Assembly (NCBI RefSeq): GCF_000701265.1
Contig: NZ_KL370759.1
Span: forward strand, 1 to 64,000
Direction: 5' to 3'
From: Legionella wadsworthii DSM 21896 = ATCC 33877
Lineage (GTDB): Bacteria > Pseudomonadota > Gammaproteobacteria > Legionellales > Legionellaceae
DNA length: 64,000 bases
This document shows, in pieces, positions 54,253 to 63,129 of this stretch. The notes below the pieces were generated by a model, which saw only the letters and a list, made by a program, of their open reading frames with translations, was not told where the DNA came from and did no database searches. Within the stretch, counting starts at the first letter, position 1; each line of letters opens with the position of its first letter. The translations under genes and the position numbers were made by a program.

Positions 54253-55782
54253 CTAATGAGTTAAATTATCAGGACCAAGACGAATGTATTTTACCATTAA
54301 GAAAATTTCCACTATGGCAAGTATTGTATAAAAGAGAATAAAACCAGTGATGGATGTAAGTACTTGAGTCGTACTTAAACTCGATGTGGCCATTGCTGTA
54401 GGTAAGATATCCTGTACTACCCAAGGTTGGCGGCCGTATTCTGCTACAACCCAACCCAATTCAGCAGCGATCCAGGGGAGGGGTAGGGCGTAAAAAGCCA
54501 TACGCAAATACCAACGTGTCGTATGTAGTTTACGTTTCATTGATAAATAGAAACCCGTTGCAAATAGAAGAATAAAGTAGAAGCCGCAAGCAACCATGAT
54601 CCGGAAGGAGAAAAATAAAGGAGTAACACGAGGTTTTAGATCATGAGCTGCTTGATTGATTTGATCTTCTGTTGCATCAATGACTTTTTCTGTATATTTT
54701 TTCAAGAGTAAACCGTAGCCTAAATATTTGCTGTGTGCTTTAAAATCGACTTTTGCTTGAGCATCTTGAGGATCTCTTTGTAGTCTGGTTAGGGCTTCGT
54801 AAGCAAGCATTCCCTCCTTAATCCGCTCCTTACCTTGATCAATTAACTCGGAAATACCCTGTAAGGGTTGAGTAAAAGTACGAGTTGCGATTAAACCTAA
54901 TACGTAAGGGATATTGATTGCATAATCCGTTTTCATGGTTTGTTCATTGGGGATACCAAACACTGTGAGACCAGCAGGGGCTTTCTCGGTATGCCACATT
55001 GCTTCAATAACAGCGAATTTCATTTTTTGATTTTCATTATCTAGATGGCCGCTCTCATCACCCAGGACCACGACAGCCAGAGCCGATGCAAGGCCAAAGC
55101 TTGCTGCTACGGTCATGGAGCGTTTTGCAAACTGGATATTTCTTCCACGTAATAAAAAGTAGGCGCTAATTGATAAAACAAAAATGGAACCTGTAACATA
55201 CCCAGCGCTAATTGTATGAACAAATTTAGCTTGGGCAACTGGATTAAACATGACAGCAACAAAATCAGTTACTTCCATGCGCATGGTTTGAAAATTAAAT
55301 TCGGCACCTACAGGGTTTTGCATCCAACCATTCGCAATTAAAATCCATAATGCAGAAAGATTAGTACCTAAAGCAAGCAGCCAAGTACAAAACATATGTT
55401 TCACACGGGATAATTTGTCCCATCCGAAAAAAAATAAACCCACAAAAGTAGCTTCTAAAAAGAAAGCCATAAGTCCTTCAATGGCTAATGGGGCACCAAA
55501 TACATCGCCAACATAATGAGAGTAATAAGCCCAATTGGTGCCAAATTGAAACTCCATAGTCAGGCCGGTAGCTACTCCTAAAACAAAATTAATTCCGAAA
55601 AGAATTCCCCAATACTTAACCATCTGGCGCCAGATATCCCGACCTGTCATCACATAGATTGTCTCCATAATGGCAAGAATGAGGGATAAACCTAAAGTGA
55701 GGGGAACAAAAAGAAAATGGTAAAGCGCTGTTAGAGCAAATTGTAAACGGGAAAGATCAACGAGATCACTGCCAGGAATCAT
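54253..55782 (-). CDS. cydA: Cytochrome bd ubiquinol oxidase subunit I
   Basis: The 509-residue protein has LYHFLFVPLTLG near the N-terminus (His ligand to heme), a FQFGTNWAYYSHYVGDVFG stretch, and the GRQPWVVQDILPT motif of the quinol-binding region. The Q-loop is of the short type. This is the main heme-bearing subunit of a high-affinity O2 reductase. It is preceded by a small cydP-like gene and the globin. Length is near the usual ~520. Confidence 0.94.
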   Translation of the reverse strand: MIPGSDLVDLSRLQFALTALYHFLFVPLTLGLSLILAIMETIYVMTGRDIWRQMVKYWGILFGINFVLGVATGLTMEFQFGTNWAYYSHYVGDVFGAPLAIEGLMAFFLEATFVGLFFFGWDKLSRVKHMFCTWLLALGTNLSALWILIANGWMQNPVGAEFNFQTMRMEVTDFVAVMFNPVAQAKFVHTISAGYVTGSIFVLSISAYFLLRGRNIQFAKRSMTVAASFGLASALAVVVLGDESGHLDNENQKMKFAVIEAMWHTEKAPAGLTVFGIPNEQTMKTDYAINIPYVLGLIATRTFTQPLQGISELIDQGKERIKEGMLAYEALTRLQRDPQDAQAKVDFKAHSKYLGYGLLLKKYTEKVIDATEDQINQAAHDLKPRVTPLFFSFRIMVACGFYFILLFATGFYLSMKRKLHTTRWYLRMAFYALPLPWIAAELGWVVAEYGRQPWVVQDILPTAMATSSLSTTQVLTSITGFILFYTILAIVEIFLMVKYIRLGPDNLTH

Positions 55783-55845
55783 TGCCTACCTCACTTGTCA
55801 AATACTGTCAGATAAAATCCTTACCAAATATTTCCATGTTATTGC

Positions 55846-56046
55846 TTAGTAAATACTATGGATTTCCTTAGTTCCATTTTCCTTAGGAAAAAGATATTCT
55901 TCTTTTTGAATCGCACCTAATAGCCATTGTTCATTGGTCTGGTGGGATTTTTCTACATTTTTAAAGCATAAAAACCATAATAATATCAACAAGCTGAATT
56001 TGATACTCACAGTGATTAGAATATCACGAGTTAATGGCTTGATCAT
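55846..56046 (-). CDS. cydP: CydP-type small membrane subunit of cytochrome bd oxidase
   Basis: The 66-residue protein has one membrane helix (ILITVSIKFSLLILLWFLCF) after a short Lys/Arg start and a polar tail. The position directly upstream of cydA, the size and the R-D-I-x-I-x-V-x-I-K-F helix start match the putative small subunit CydP. It is 63 bp upstream of cydA, between the globin gene and cydA. Its exact part in the oxidase is not established. Confidence 0.75.
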   Translation of the reverse strand: MIKPLTRDILITVSIKFSLLILLWFLCFKNVEKSHQTNEQWLLGAIQKEEYLFPKENGTKEIHSIY

Positions 56047-56063
56047 GTAAGTTAACTCTCATT

Positions 56064-56432
56064 TCATTTATCCACCATTCCATATTTTAAAGATTGAGCA
56101 ATAACGGATGCTTTTTGGATCATCTCAACAGCTACGTCTGATGGCAAGTATTTCATTGATTCTTCTTGGAATAAGCTTAGCCAACGATCGAAATGTTTCG
56201 TTTCCAATTGCGTGAATTGCTTCAGTAGCACATGTTTTTGATAGGCATTACCGTGATATTCATTGGTTTTCAACATGATACTGTTCCAAAATTTACAAAG
56301 GAGGGGAATATGCTCATCCCAATTTACTTGGGCTACTTCGTTAAAGATTGGACCAAGCAGATCATCTTTTTGTATTTTTTGATAAAAATGTGTGACAAGA
56401 TTTTCGATATGTATTTTATTCAGCTCAGTCAT
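56064..56432 (-). CDS. Group III truncated haemoglobin
   Basis: The 122-residue protein has the group III truncated globin pattern: LVTHFYQKIQKDDLLGPIF (12-30), EVAQVNWDEHIPLLCKFW (32-49), and YHGNAYQKHVLL with the proximal region after it. HFDRWLSLFQEES matches the F/G helices. Such globins bind O2 or NO tightly in low-O2 pathogens. It is the first gene of the cyd operon, 17 bp before cydP, which suggests a shared role in microaerobic respiration or NO defence. Confidence 0.88.
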   Translation of the reverse strand: MTELNKIHIENLVTHFYQKIQKDDLLGPIFNEVAQVNWDEHIPLLCKFWNSIMLKTNEYHGNAYQKHVLLKQFTQLETKHFDRWLSLFQEESMKYLPSDVAVEMIQKASVIAQSLKYGMVDK

Positions 56433-56843
56433 ACTGCTACTCGCTGAGAATCAAACTGGCCAGATCTTAATAAAGTTTCATTTCAAATACAACTTTAAAT
56501 GAAAATTTATTTTTATGCTCCTTTTCATTAATTAGCTCAAATAGGTGCTAGACACTTACTGTGTTTTTCGTCTTGGGCGTTATACAGGTCAAATCCTACA
56601 AATGAACTGAAAATGTATCATTTCTTTTTATTTGATGTATTCAAATGCAAAATTTTATTCTTGCGCAATAAGAAAAAGATGCGATTTAGATGATTATTTT
56701 ATTATTTTTCCTGTTATTGCCACGCAAAAAAATGACTCAAGTGAGCACGTTCCAAGTAGTTAAATATTGAGCAGACATGTTATTATTGAGGCTTATTTAA
56801 GCTATAATTAGTGTATAAAACTGAGTAAATATAGGAAGTAATT
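56433..56843. other. Gene-free divergent region with a TATAAT box
   Basis: These 411 bases separate the globin-cyd operon from the GWHGG-repeat gene. A TATAAT at 56803-56808 is placed as a -10 box for the right-hand gene, but the -35 position (TTATTA) is weak. The start of the cyd operon must also be here. I see no clear FNR- or NsrR-type palindrome by eye, and no gene. Confidence 0.4.
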
Positions 56844-57185
56844 ATGAGCAGAAATATGATTAAAATCATGCGCACTACATTTTTTGCTCTGGGTCTATTT
56901 ATGGCCGGAATGAGCTTTGCGTATGCCGGTTGGCATGGCGGTGGCCATCATGGCGGTTGGCATGGCGGTGGTTGGCATGGCTGGCATGGTGGTGGTTGGC
57001 ACGGCGGTGGATGGCATGGCAATGGCTGGGGTGGCTTTGGACTCGGTGTAGGTACTGGTTTATTAATTGGGGCTCCTCTGCTTTATAATAATAATTATTA
57101 TGACAATTATTATTATCCCTCTTGTCAGACGGTACGCGTATGTAATCGATATGGGCATTGCTGGTTACAAGAATCCTGCTATTAA
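56844..57185 (+). CDS. Secreted Gly/His/Trp-repeat protein
   Basis: The 113-residue protein has a signal peptide (IKIMRTTFFALGLFMAGMSF, cleaved after AYA) and then ten or so imperfect copies of G-W-H-G-G or G-G-W-H-G across residues ~28-65. A GFGLGVGTGLLIGAPLLY hydrophobic stretch, a Tyr/Asn-rich segment (YNNNYYDNYYYPS) and a short Cys-containing end (CQTVRVCNRYGHCW) follow. His density suggests metal binding at the cell surface or in the periplasm; this is inference. AGGAAG before ATG. Followed by a terminator. Confidence 0.72.
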   Translation: MSRNMIKIMRTTFFALGLFMAGMSFAYAGWHGGGHHGGWHGGGWHGWHGGGWHGGGWHGNGWGGFGLGVGTGLLIGAPLLYNNNYYDNYYYPSCQTVRVCNRYGHCWLQESCY

Positions 57186-57205
57186 TAAAATAATCATACT
57201 ATTTT

Positions 57206-57234
57206 AAACCCACTTACTCGTGTGGGTTTTTTTA
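57206..57234 (+). terminator. Rho-independent terminator
   Basis: AAACCCAC pairs with GTGGGTTT around TTACTCGT, followed by a T run. It lies 20 bases after the GWHGG-repeat gene. Confidence 0.85.
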
Positions 57235-57359
57235 TTATATGTGCAAAAACTACCCTATGGACGACATGTTGCTCTCAGGGATGTCGCCTACTGCCCCTTG
57301 CTACTCACCCATACTCGGTGTATGTTGAATAGGAATGGATTGTTAGTTGGGGAGTTGAA

Positions 57360-57590
57360 ATGGAATCAACGATCGAAATTATTGGCTATGTAGCCTGTTG
57401 TCTTGTTCTGGCGACTTTCTATGTCAAAAGGATTTTGACATTACGCCTTATTGCGCTCTGCTCCAATGTGGCTTTTATTCTATATGCTCTTGGGAGTACC
57501 CTTTATCCAATATTCGTTTTGCATTCGTTATTATTGCCATTAAATTTGTATCGAATTTTTGAAATTAAAAAAAGGACCATTGAAACATAA
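57360..57590 (+). CDS. Small membrane protein
   Basis: The 76-residue protein has a strong binding site (GGGGAGTTGAA before ATG) and three hydrophobic segments: IEIIGYVACCLVLATFY, LIALCSNVAFILYALG and PIFVLHSLLLPLNLYRIF. It ends in a charged RIFEIKKRTIET tail. The pattern resembles a half-size membrane protein of the YgjV or SemiSWEET kind, but no signature is clear. Monocistronic. Confidence 0.6.
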   Translation: MESTIEIIGYVACCLVLATFYVKRILTLRLIALCSNVAFILYALGSTLYPIFVLHSLLLPLNLYRIFEIKKRTIET

Positions 57591-57736
57591 CGATGGAGGG
57601 TGTCCTATTTTTGAGCTAATAAATTATTCTATGGTGCTTAAGAAATAGTTAAGGAATTGTAAATAAACGTTACATGATGTTAAAGAAAATCCTAAGCTGA
57701 TATCATGGACTATTTATAATCACCAATAGATAAATT

Positions 57737-58531
57737 ATGGCCGACTTAGGACTTTCCCTACAAAAAGATCCATTTGATAATCACCAGGAACTTATTGATA
57801 GTAATCCTTGTGGATTGTGTAGAGAGGCAGGTTCTCCTGTTTGTAATGGCCATGGCGCAGGAAAACGAAATAGCGGCGGCTCAGGAAAAGATTATTCTCT
57901 TAAAAAGAAATCTGAACCTCAGATATCGGAACAAAACAATTTAATCTTAAAAATCCAGGCACTTATTGACCGTACTTTACCGAATTTATCAGTCGATAAA
58001 CTGTTACCGACCTCTGAAGCACCAGAACCTGATTTATTCGAATTGGAAGAGATGTCTGAGTTTCTGGAAATCATTCCTGATAGAGATGGATATCTTATGA
58101 TTCGTCCTAAGCCCAATTTTTTGCTATATAGTGAAAAGGACATCAAAGAACTCATCGAGAGATTAAAAATGGCTTTTGAGCAGTTTAAAATCGCCTTAAA
58201 AAATGAAAGTATTGTGTTAGATGATTTCTCAGTGACATTGAATCACGATCAATTAATTGTGCGAGAGGCATTTATTAACGAGCTTGTGAGCAGAAACTTA
58301 CTTCCTAGAGTTTATGCGCCTCACCTGGAATTAGAGAACAAACCCGCGCACCATCCTTTTACCCCAATACCGAAACCCTCATTCCGTAGTAAAGAAAGGA
58401 AAGAAAAAGAAGAAAAAAATGTAACAAAAAAGGAGATGAACTTCGAATCGGAGGAAAACAGTGGATTTAATCCATCCCCCAAGCCCTCTTTTTCTTTTTC
58501 TTTGACAAAGCTTTTTGGTGGGCGCCCTTAA
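57737..58531 (+). CDS. Unknown protein with Cys-rich N-terminus and repeated PKPSF motif
   Basis: The 264-residue soluble protein has a Cys/Gly-rich segment NPCGLCREAGSPVCNGHG near residues 23-40, which may bind a metal. A mixed helical middle follows (KDIKELIERLKMAFEQFK). The C-terminal ~65 residues are charged and disordered, with two copies of an F-x-P-x-P-K-P-S-F motif (FTPIPKPSF and FNPSPKPSF). A short KLFGGRP end closes it. I know no family with this layout. It resembles Legionella-specific proteins, some translocated, but nothing proves it. Confidence 0.55.
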   Translation: MADLGLSLQKDPFDNHQELIDSNPCGLCREAGSPVCNGHGAGKRNSGGSGKDYSLKKKSEPQISEQNNLILKIQALIDRTLPNLSVDKLLPTSEAPEPDLFELEEMSEFLEIIPDRDGYLMIRPKPNFLLYSEKDIKELIERLKMAFEQFKIALKNESIVLDDFSVTLNHDQLIVREAFINELVSRNLLPRVYAPHLELENKPAHHPFTPIPKPSFRSKERKEKEEKNVTKKEMNFESEENSGFNPSPKPSFSFSLTKLFGGRP

Positions 58532-58579
58532 TTTTAAGTCTTAAGCATAGTTAAAGCACTTTGGTATCTGCTTGCCTCA

Positions 58580-59629
58580 TTATTTATTCTTCTTTTCAAG
58601 TTCAATAAGCCATTGCTTACGGGCGATTCCCCCCCCATAGCCTCCCAATTGCCCATTCGAGTTAATGATTCGATGACATGGAACAATGATAGAAAGAGGG
58701 TTTGCTCCATTGGCATTGGCGACCGCCCTGCATGCTGTAGGTTTACCCAATGCTTGAGCTTGTTCTGCATAACTTCTTGTTTCACCATAAGGAATAAGTG
58801 TTAAGGCATGCCAAGCCATTTTTTGAAAAGGACTTCCTACCATGTGGATGGGCGTAAGAAATTTTTTTAAGCTTCCCGCAAAATAGGATTTGAGTTCATT
58901 TTCTATGGAATGAATAGGGGTATTTTCTCCCGGTACAATGGCTGCATTCAATTGATGCCTTAATCGTTCTATTTCCCGTTCCAAACCTCTTCTATCAACA
59001 AATTCCAAAAGGTATAAACCTTCTTCATCTGCGACTGCCAGCATAGGTCCAAGGGGGGAATCAAACCAGGATGCTTTCAAAAGAGTAAGTTGTTTTGAAC
59101 TCGCTGACGGTAAGGACCCCATTATTTTTGAAAAAGCATCACGAAAACCACTGCTGGATTCATATCCTATGTTAAATTGTGTTTCAGTGACCAAAGTACC
59201 TTCTCTTATCTGTTTCATGGCTATTCCCATTCTTCTTGCCCGTGCATAGGCAACAAAAGTCATTCCAAAGCGCTTTTTAAATTGCCTGCGTGCTGTTGAT
59301 GTATCCGCGCCGAATTCTGAAAAATCACGATCCCTCCATCTTTTCTCAGGTTGGGCTTCAACGGCTGCAATAAGTTTTTCAATTAAGCTGGAAGCCTGGT
59401 TTGGATGGACCAAGGGCCTACAACGCTTGCAAGGTCTATAAGAAGCAAGGAGAGCATCTTGAACTGTCTGAAAAAATTCACAATTTTCAAATTTTGGCTT
59501 TTTAGCCGGGCAGCTGGGACGACAAAATATCCCTGTAGATTTAACACCAACATAGAAAATACCTTCATATTTCGAATCTTTTATAAGTAAGGCGCGATAA
59601 TATTTTTTTTTAACTGCATCTGAGAACAT
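58580..59629 (-). CDS. ada: Ada-type bifunctional DNA alkylation repair protein and regulator
   Basis: The 349-residue protein has the Ada N-domain zinc cluster: Cys36 and Cys40 in GIFCRPSCPAKKP, Cys67 and Cys70 in YRPCKRCRPL, with the spacing of E. coli Ada. An AraC-type helix-turn-helix follows (~85-165), then a methyltransferase domain with SIIVPCHRIINSNGQLGGYGGG, where Cys accepts the O6-methyl group. It repairs methylated phosphates and O6-methylguanine and becomes an activator. No alkB or alkA lies beside it. Confidence 0.92.
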   Translation of the reverse strand: MFSDAVKKKYYRALLIKDSKYEGIFYVGVKSTGIFCRPSCPAKKPKFENCEFFQTVQDALLASYRPCKRCRPLVHPNQASSLIEKLIAAVEAQPEKRWRDRDFSEFGADTSTARRQFKKRFGMTFVAYARARRMGIAMKQIREGTLVTETQFNIGYESSSGFRDAFSKIMGSLPSASSKQLTLLKASWFDSPLGPMLAVADEEGLYLLEFVDRRGLEREIERLRHQLNAAIVPGENTPIHSIENELKSYFAGSLKKFLTPIHMVGSPFQKMAWHALTLIPYGETRSYAEQAQALGKPTACRAVANANGANPLSIIVPCHRIINSNGQLGGYGGGIARKQWLIELEKKNK

Positions 59630-59719
59630 AAATTACCCAATTCAACTGTCATTGTATCACTAGATAATATAGCTCTTTTAAATCAAAGTGCGACCGAAAT
59701 TCAGGCATTATATTTTTTG

Positions 59720-61939
59720 TTATGCTGAGACATTGAGTCCATTAAAACAAACCGGTTCTTTTATTTCCCCCTGGGCAGGTAAAACGACTTGTACCATGCC
59801 GCATTCGTCTGTCCTATACATCGGAATATTTAAAGATTTCATACTGGTCACAGTTTTTGCATGCGGAAAATGAAAACGATTATCAAATCCCAGTGATGCT
59901 ATAGCATAATGTGGTGCAACTTCCAACAAGAATCGATAAGATGAAGATGTTTTACTCCCATGATGTGGTAAAATTAAAAAACTGGATGCGAGTTGTGTTC
60001 CATAATTTTTTATCAAATAATCCTCGGCTTTTCTCTCAATATCTCCCGGTAATAAAATACTTCCAGCCATAGTACTTACTCGCAGAATACAAGAGTTATT
60101 ATTTTTATTGTTAAAATGGGTTTTAATAGGAAAAAAGCGAAATTCAATCCCATCCCAGTGCCATTTCGGATATAAATGACAATTGAGGCCATGAGGGTAT
60201 TCTTTAGGTTCATTCACAATCAGTTGATCTACTTGCATTTCTTTTTCTATTGATTTAAGTCCACCCCGGTGATCTTTATCGGGGTGACTTATGATGATGG
60301 TATCAATCTTGGATATCCCTAAATATTTCAGGTAGGGAACAACAACCATTTTTCCCAAATCATTTCCTTTAAAAAATTGATCTCCAGTGTCATAGATTAT
60401 TGTATGGTGGCGACTTCTTATGGCTACTGATAAGCCTTGGCCTACATCCAGAATGTCAACGATTGCCTCACCAAAATGTGGCGTAGGACGGGAAAGAAAA
60501 AAAGGAATTATCATCCATAACAGAGCAATCACCTTAAAAGGTTTCACAGGCAGTGAAATCCATATCAAGATACCACCCATTAAAAGAAGGGCAATTCCTA
60601 TATCAGGAAGATAACAATTGAGATTTATTATGGCCAAACGTTCAATGAGCCATAAACCTTTAAATAAAATAGCGATGAGCCAGGATAATAATTTCATCAA
60701 TAGGCTTGCAATACCCCAGGAAGAAAACACCATCGTAATCAATGCTAAGGGAACAATTAAAAAGCCTACCAAGGGAATGGCAAATAAATTTGCCAGGAAG
60801 CCATTAATAGAGCCATATGAATACCAATATAGGGTTAAAGGCATCAGTCCAATGAGACAACTCAACTGCAAGGCTAAATTTGCTTTATAACCTTGTAATT
60901 TCCAGCGTTGTTGCGTTAATAACAAACAGGCTACGGCAAAAAAAGAAAAATAAAAACCTTGCATAAACACAGCATGCGGTTCGATACACAGAACACCCAT
61001 CATCGCATAACGCCAGATTTGCCATGCTGAAAAACGTCTTTTTCCTAAACGGTACAGTGTGTAAAAAAAACATCCAATGAGAGCTCTTTGAACGGGCGGA
61101 GCAAATCCAGCCAAAAAAGAATAGAATAGTGCTGCGATAAGACCGCATATACTGGCAATATAAGGTGCGGGAACATACAAACAGCAACGAGCATTTAGCG
61201 ACCAAATTCGTCGAGCGAACCAAAAGATTATTCCAGAGATCAAGGCAATATGTTCTCCTGAAATTCCAAAGAGATGTGTGGTTCCAGTACGTCTAAATAA
61301 ATCCCAATTTTGCTGGCTTATATGATTTGTAACATTTAAAGTTAAAGCTTCAACAATCCCGGCTGTAGCGCGATCAGGTGCCAATCGATTGATTTTATTG
61401 CTTAGATACTCGCGTATACTTAGCCAGCTCCAAATGGGATACGCCTCTAATTTTAATGGGGTTTGTTTTGAGAGAATATAACCTGTCCATTGAATATGAC
61501 GTGCAGAAAGCATACCGACATAATCTGAACTTCCAGAGTTAAGATAATTTCTAGGCTTTTTTAATTTCACTGTGAACTGCCATTTTTGACCCGTATGTAA
61601 TCTGATGGCATTTTGATACCAGGATAGTTGAATCAATCCTTGAGCGGGCTGATTGTCTATTTGCTCCAGAGAAAATAAAAATTGGGTTTTTGTAAAATCC
61701 CGATTGGGGATAGAGGATATGGTTCCTCTCACGACTGCTTTGGGGATTACTGAAAGCTCAGGTATTCCTTTAGGATTGATAAAAAATTGGTGCAATCCTG
61801 CGAGAAGAAGACCTAAGATAAAAAACAGAAAAAAGGAATATCTCGAATGAATGTGAAAGCAGAGTAATGTAAATACAGGTAAAGAATGATTTAACGTATA
61901 TAAATAAAGTATGCCCGTAAAAAAGCAAAAAATTTCCAT
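59720..61939 (-). CDS. comEC: ComEC/Rec2 DNA uptake channel
   Basis: The 739-residue protein has an N-terminal membrane block with an OB-like domain, the competence domain with about 10 helices (LFGISGEHIALISGI, FSFLAGFAPPVQRALIG), and a C-terminal metallo-beta-lactamase-like domain: ILDVGQGLSVAIR, DTGDQF, and IISHPDKDHRGGL. It passes transforming DNA through the inner membrane. Legionella are naturally competent. It is co-directional with the minor-pilin genes upstream, with 140 bp between. Confidence 0.93.
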   Translation of the reverse strand: MEIFCFFTGILYLYTLNHSLPVFTLLCFHIHSRYSFFLFFILGLLLAGLHQFFINPKGIPELSVIPKAVVRGTISSIPNRDFTKTQFLFSLEQIDNQPAQGLIQLSWYQNAIRLHTGQKWQFTVKLKKPRNYLNSGSSDYVGMLSARHIQWTGYILSKQTPLKLEAYPIWSWLSIREYLSNKINRLAPDRATAGIVEALTLNVTNHISQQNWDLFRRTGTTHLFGISGEHIALISGIIFWFARRIWSLNARCCLYVPAPYIASICGLIAALFYSFLAGFAPPVQRALIGCFFYTLYRLGKRRFSAWQIWRYAMMGVLCIEPHAVFMQGFYFSFFAVACLLLTQQRWKLQGYKANLALQLSCLIGLMPLTLYWYSYGSINGFLANLFAIPLVGFLIVPLALITMVFSSWGIASLLMKLLSWLIAILFKGLWLIERLAIINLNCYLPDIGIALLLMGGILIWISLPVKPFKVIALLWMIIPFFLSRPTPHFGEAIVDILDVGQGLSVAIRSRHHTIIYDTGDQFFKGNDLGKMVVVPYLKYLGISKIDTIIISHPDKDHRGGLKSIEKEMQVDQLIVNEPKEYPHGLNCHLYPKWHWDGIEFRFFPIKTHFNNKNNNSCILRVSTMAGSILLPGDIERKAEDYLIKNYGTQLASSFLILPHHGSKTSSSYRFLLEVAPHYAIASLGFDNRFHFPHAKTVTSMKSLNIPMYRTDECGMVQVVLPAQGEIKEPVCFNGLNVSA

Positions 61940-62079
61940 TTCATATTTCAGTTGGACTTTCCATTAAAGAGGCATAGTAGATAAACGTGTTTTTTTTGTA
62001 AAGTAATTTATTGTGTGTTGGACATAGGGTAAGGAGAAATGTACCTTCTTAGGGAATAGATTTCCAAGTTACTGGGATA

Positions 62080-62499
62080 TCAGGGGTTCCAACAAACAGT
62101 TTGTGCTGTGCCACCAGAATCTACTGCGGTTTTTGTATTTGCCTGATCTACAGTCATGCTGGCACAGGTGGTATCTTCTGCTTGACCGCCAATAGGTGTT
62201 GCAGTCAATGTATAAGTTGTTGCCCCAAGATTGGTCAAAGTAATACTGTAGAAGCCCTGCGGAGAAATTTGCGGAAATGCAGGCAGCGAACCGCATGGCG
62301 CATTATAGGAAAAATTTTGAGAATAACATCGTTCCAATGTGATCTGATCCTGAGCTAAAGTGGCCAGGGCATCAGAACGACGGGACTTAAGAAGAAAACT
62401 GACATAAGAGGGATATGCAATGGTCGCCAAGATACCGATGATGAGTACTGCTATCATTAATTCAATAAGGGTGAAGCCATTTTTTTGCTGATTATTCAT
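62080..62499 (-). CDS. pilE: Type IV pilin-like protein (PilE-type minor pilin)
   Basis: The 139-residue protein has the prepilin signature NGFTLIELMIAVLIIGILA (7-25) with the peptidase site after Gly8. A hydrophobic N-terminal helix follows, with the globular head containing two cysteines (ERCYSQNFSYNAPCGS) and a further pair at DTTCASM and TVCWNP. The PilE group of minor pilins primes pilus assembly. Binding site AGGAATAACTC. It follows pilX with only 78 bp between. Confidence 0.88.
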   Translation of the reverse strand: MNNQQKNGFTLIELMIAVLIIGILATIAYPSYVSFLLKSRRSDALATLAQDQITLERCYSQNFSYNAPCGSLPAFPQISPQGFYSITLTNLGATTYTLTATPIGGQAEDTTCASMTVDQANTKTAVDSGGTAQTVCWNP

Positions 62500-62577
62500 G
62501 AGTTATTCCTATTACAATTGTCATCCATTTTTCTAAAAAAAAGTGCTATGACTTCATGATTGAATCCATTCCTTTAT

Positions 62578-63129
62578 CTATTGCATTTGTACTGTACTTT
62601 GTAACATCACAGTTGTATTTCCATTAGCACCTATTGCTCGGGCGGTAATGCGATAAATACGAGTCGGCGTTTTCATATTTTGACCCGGTTTGGTAATCGA
62701 GGGTAATTGCTCAATGATATAACTTGCTTGAGAGGTAGAATAGCCTTGAAAACCATTAATGACGGCTGAGGGGCTGGACCAATTAGCAGTGGACCATAAA
62801 GGCGGATCAGCTGGATTCAGTATATATAATCCATTGCTGTTTTGTATAAAGTTGGTCGGATTGTAGGTTCCCTTAATCAAATTATTTATTCCTCCATTTA
62901 AGGCGCCTTCTGTTTTTTCCAAACTGATTTCAGTATCTGTCGCATTGGCTGCGATGCGTGTCTCGGTTGTATTCATTGATACATTAGCAAGTGCCAGTGC
63001 AGTCATAATAATTAATAAAACTAAAGTTAATAGTAAAACATACCCATTCTCTTGCTTTGAGCGTGCTTTTTTCGGAGTGAACCTAGGTACTATGGATCGA
63101 ATTAGATGATTGGTTTTTCCTTTGTTCAT
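62578..63129 (-). CDS. pilX: Type IV pilus minor pilin PilX
   Basis: The 183-residue protein has a PilX-type N-terminal segment QENGYVLLLTLVLLIIMTAL (26-45), with the cleavage site after Gly and the family's VLLL-type helix. The ALANVSMNTTETRIAANAT stretch just after matches PilX. It overlaps pilW by 4 bp (ATGA). PilX, PilW and PilE form the tip-priming complex with PilY1; pilY1 itself is absent from its usual place downstream. Confidence 0.85.
   Translation of the reverse strand: MNKGKTNHLIRSIVPRFTPKKARSKQENGYVLLLTLVLLIIMTALALANVSMNTTETRIAANATDTEISLEKTEGALNGGINNLIKGTYNPTNFIQNSNGLYILNPADPPLWSTANWSSPSAVINGFQGYSTSQASYIIEQLPSITKPGQNMKTPTRIYRITARAIGANGNTTVMLQSTVQMQ

Noticed and set aside
56930-57020. 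Short tandem repeats that could look like a CRISPR-like or satellite array
   Set aside because: The units are codon-phased and encode GWHGG; there are no spacers.
58534-58788. Minus-strand frame overlapping the end of ada
   Set aside because: ada is intact through its PCHR motif and C-terminus; there is no frameshift, so this is only a shadow.
60885-61223. 112-codon frame inside comEC
   Set aside because: The ComEC membrane domain reads through without a break; the other frame is accidental.
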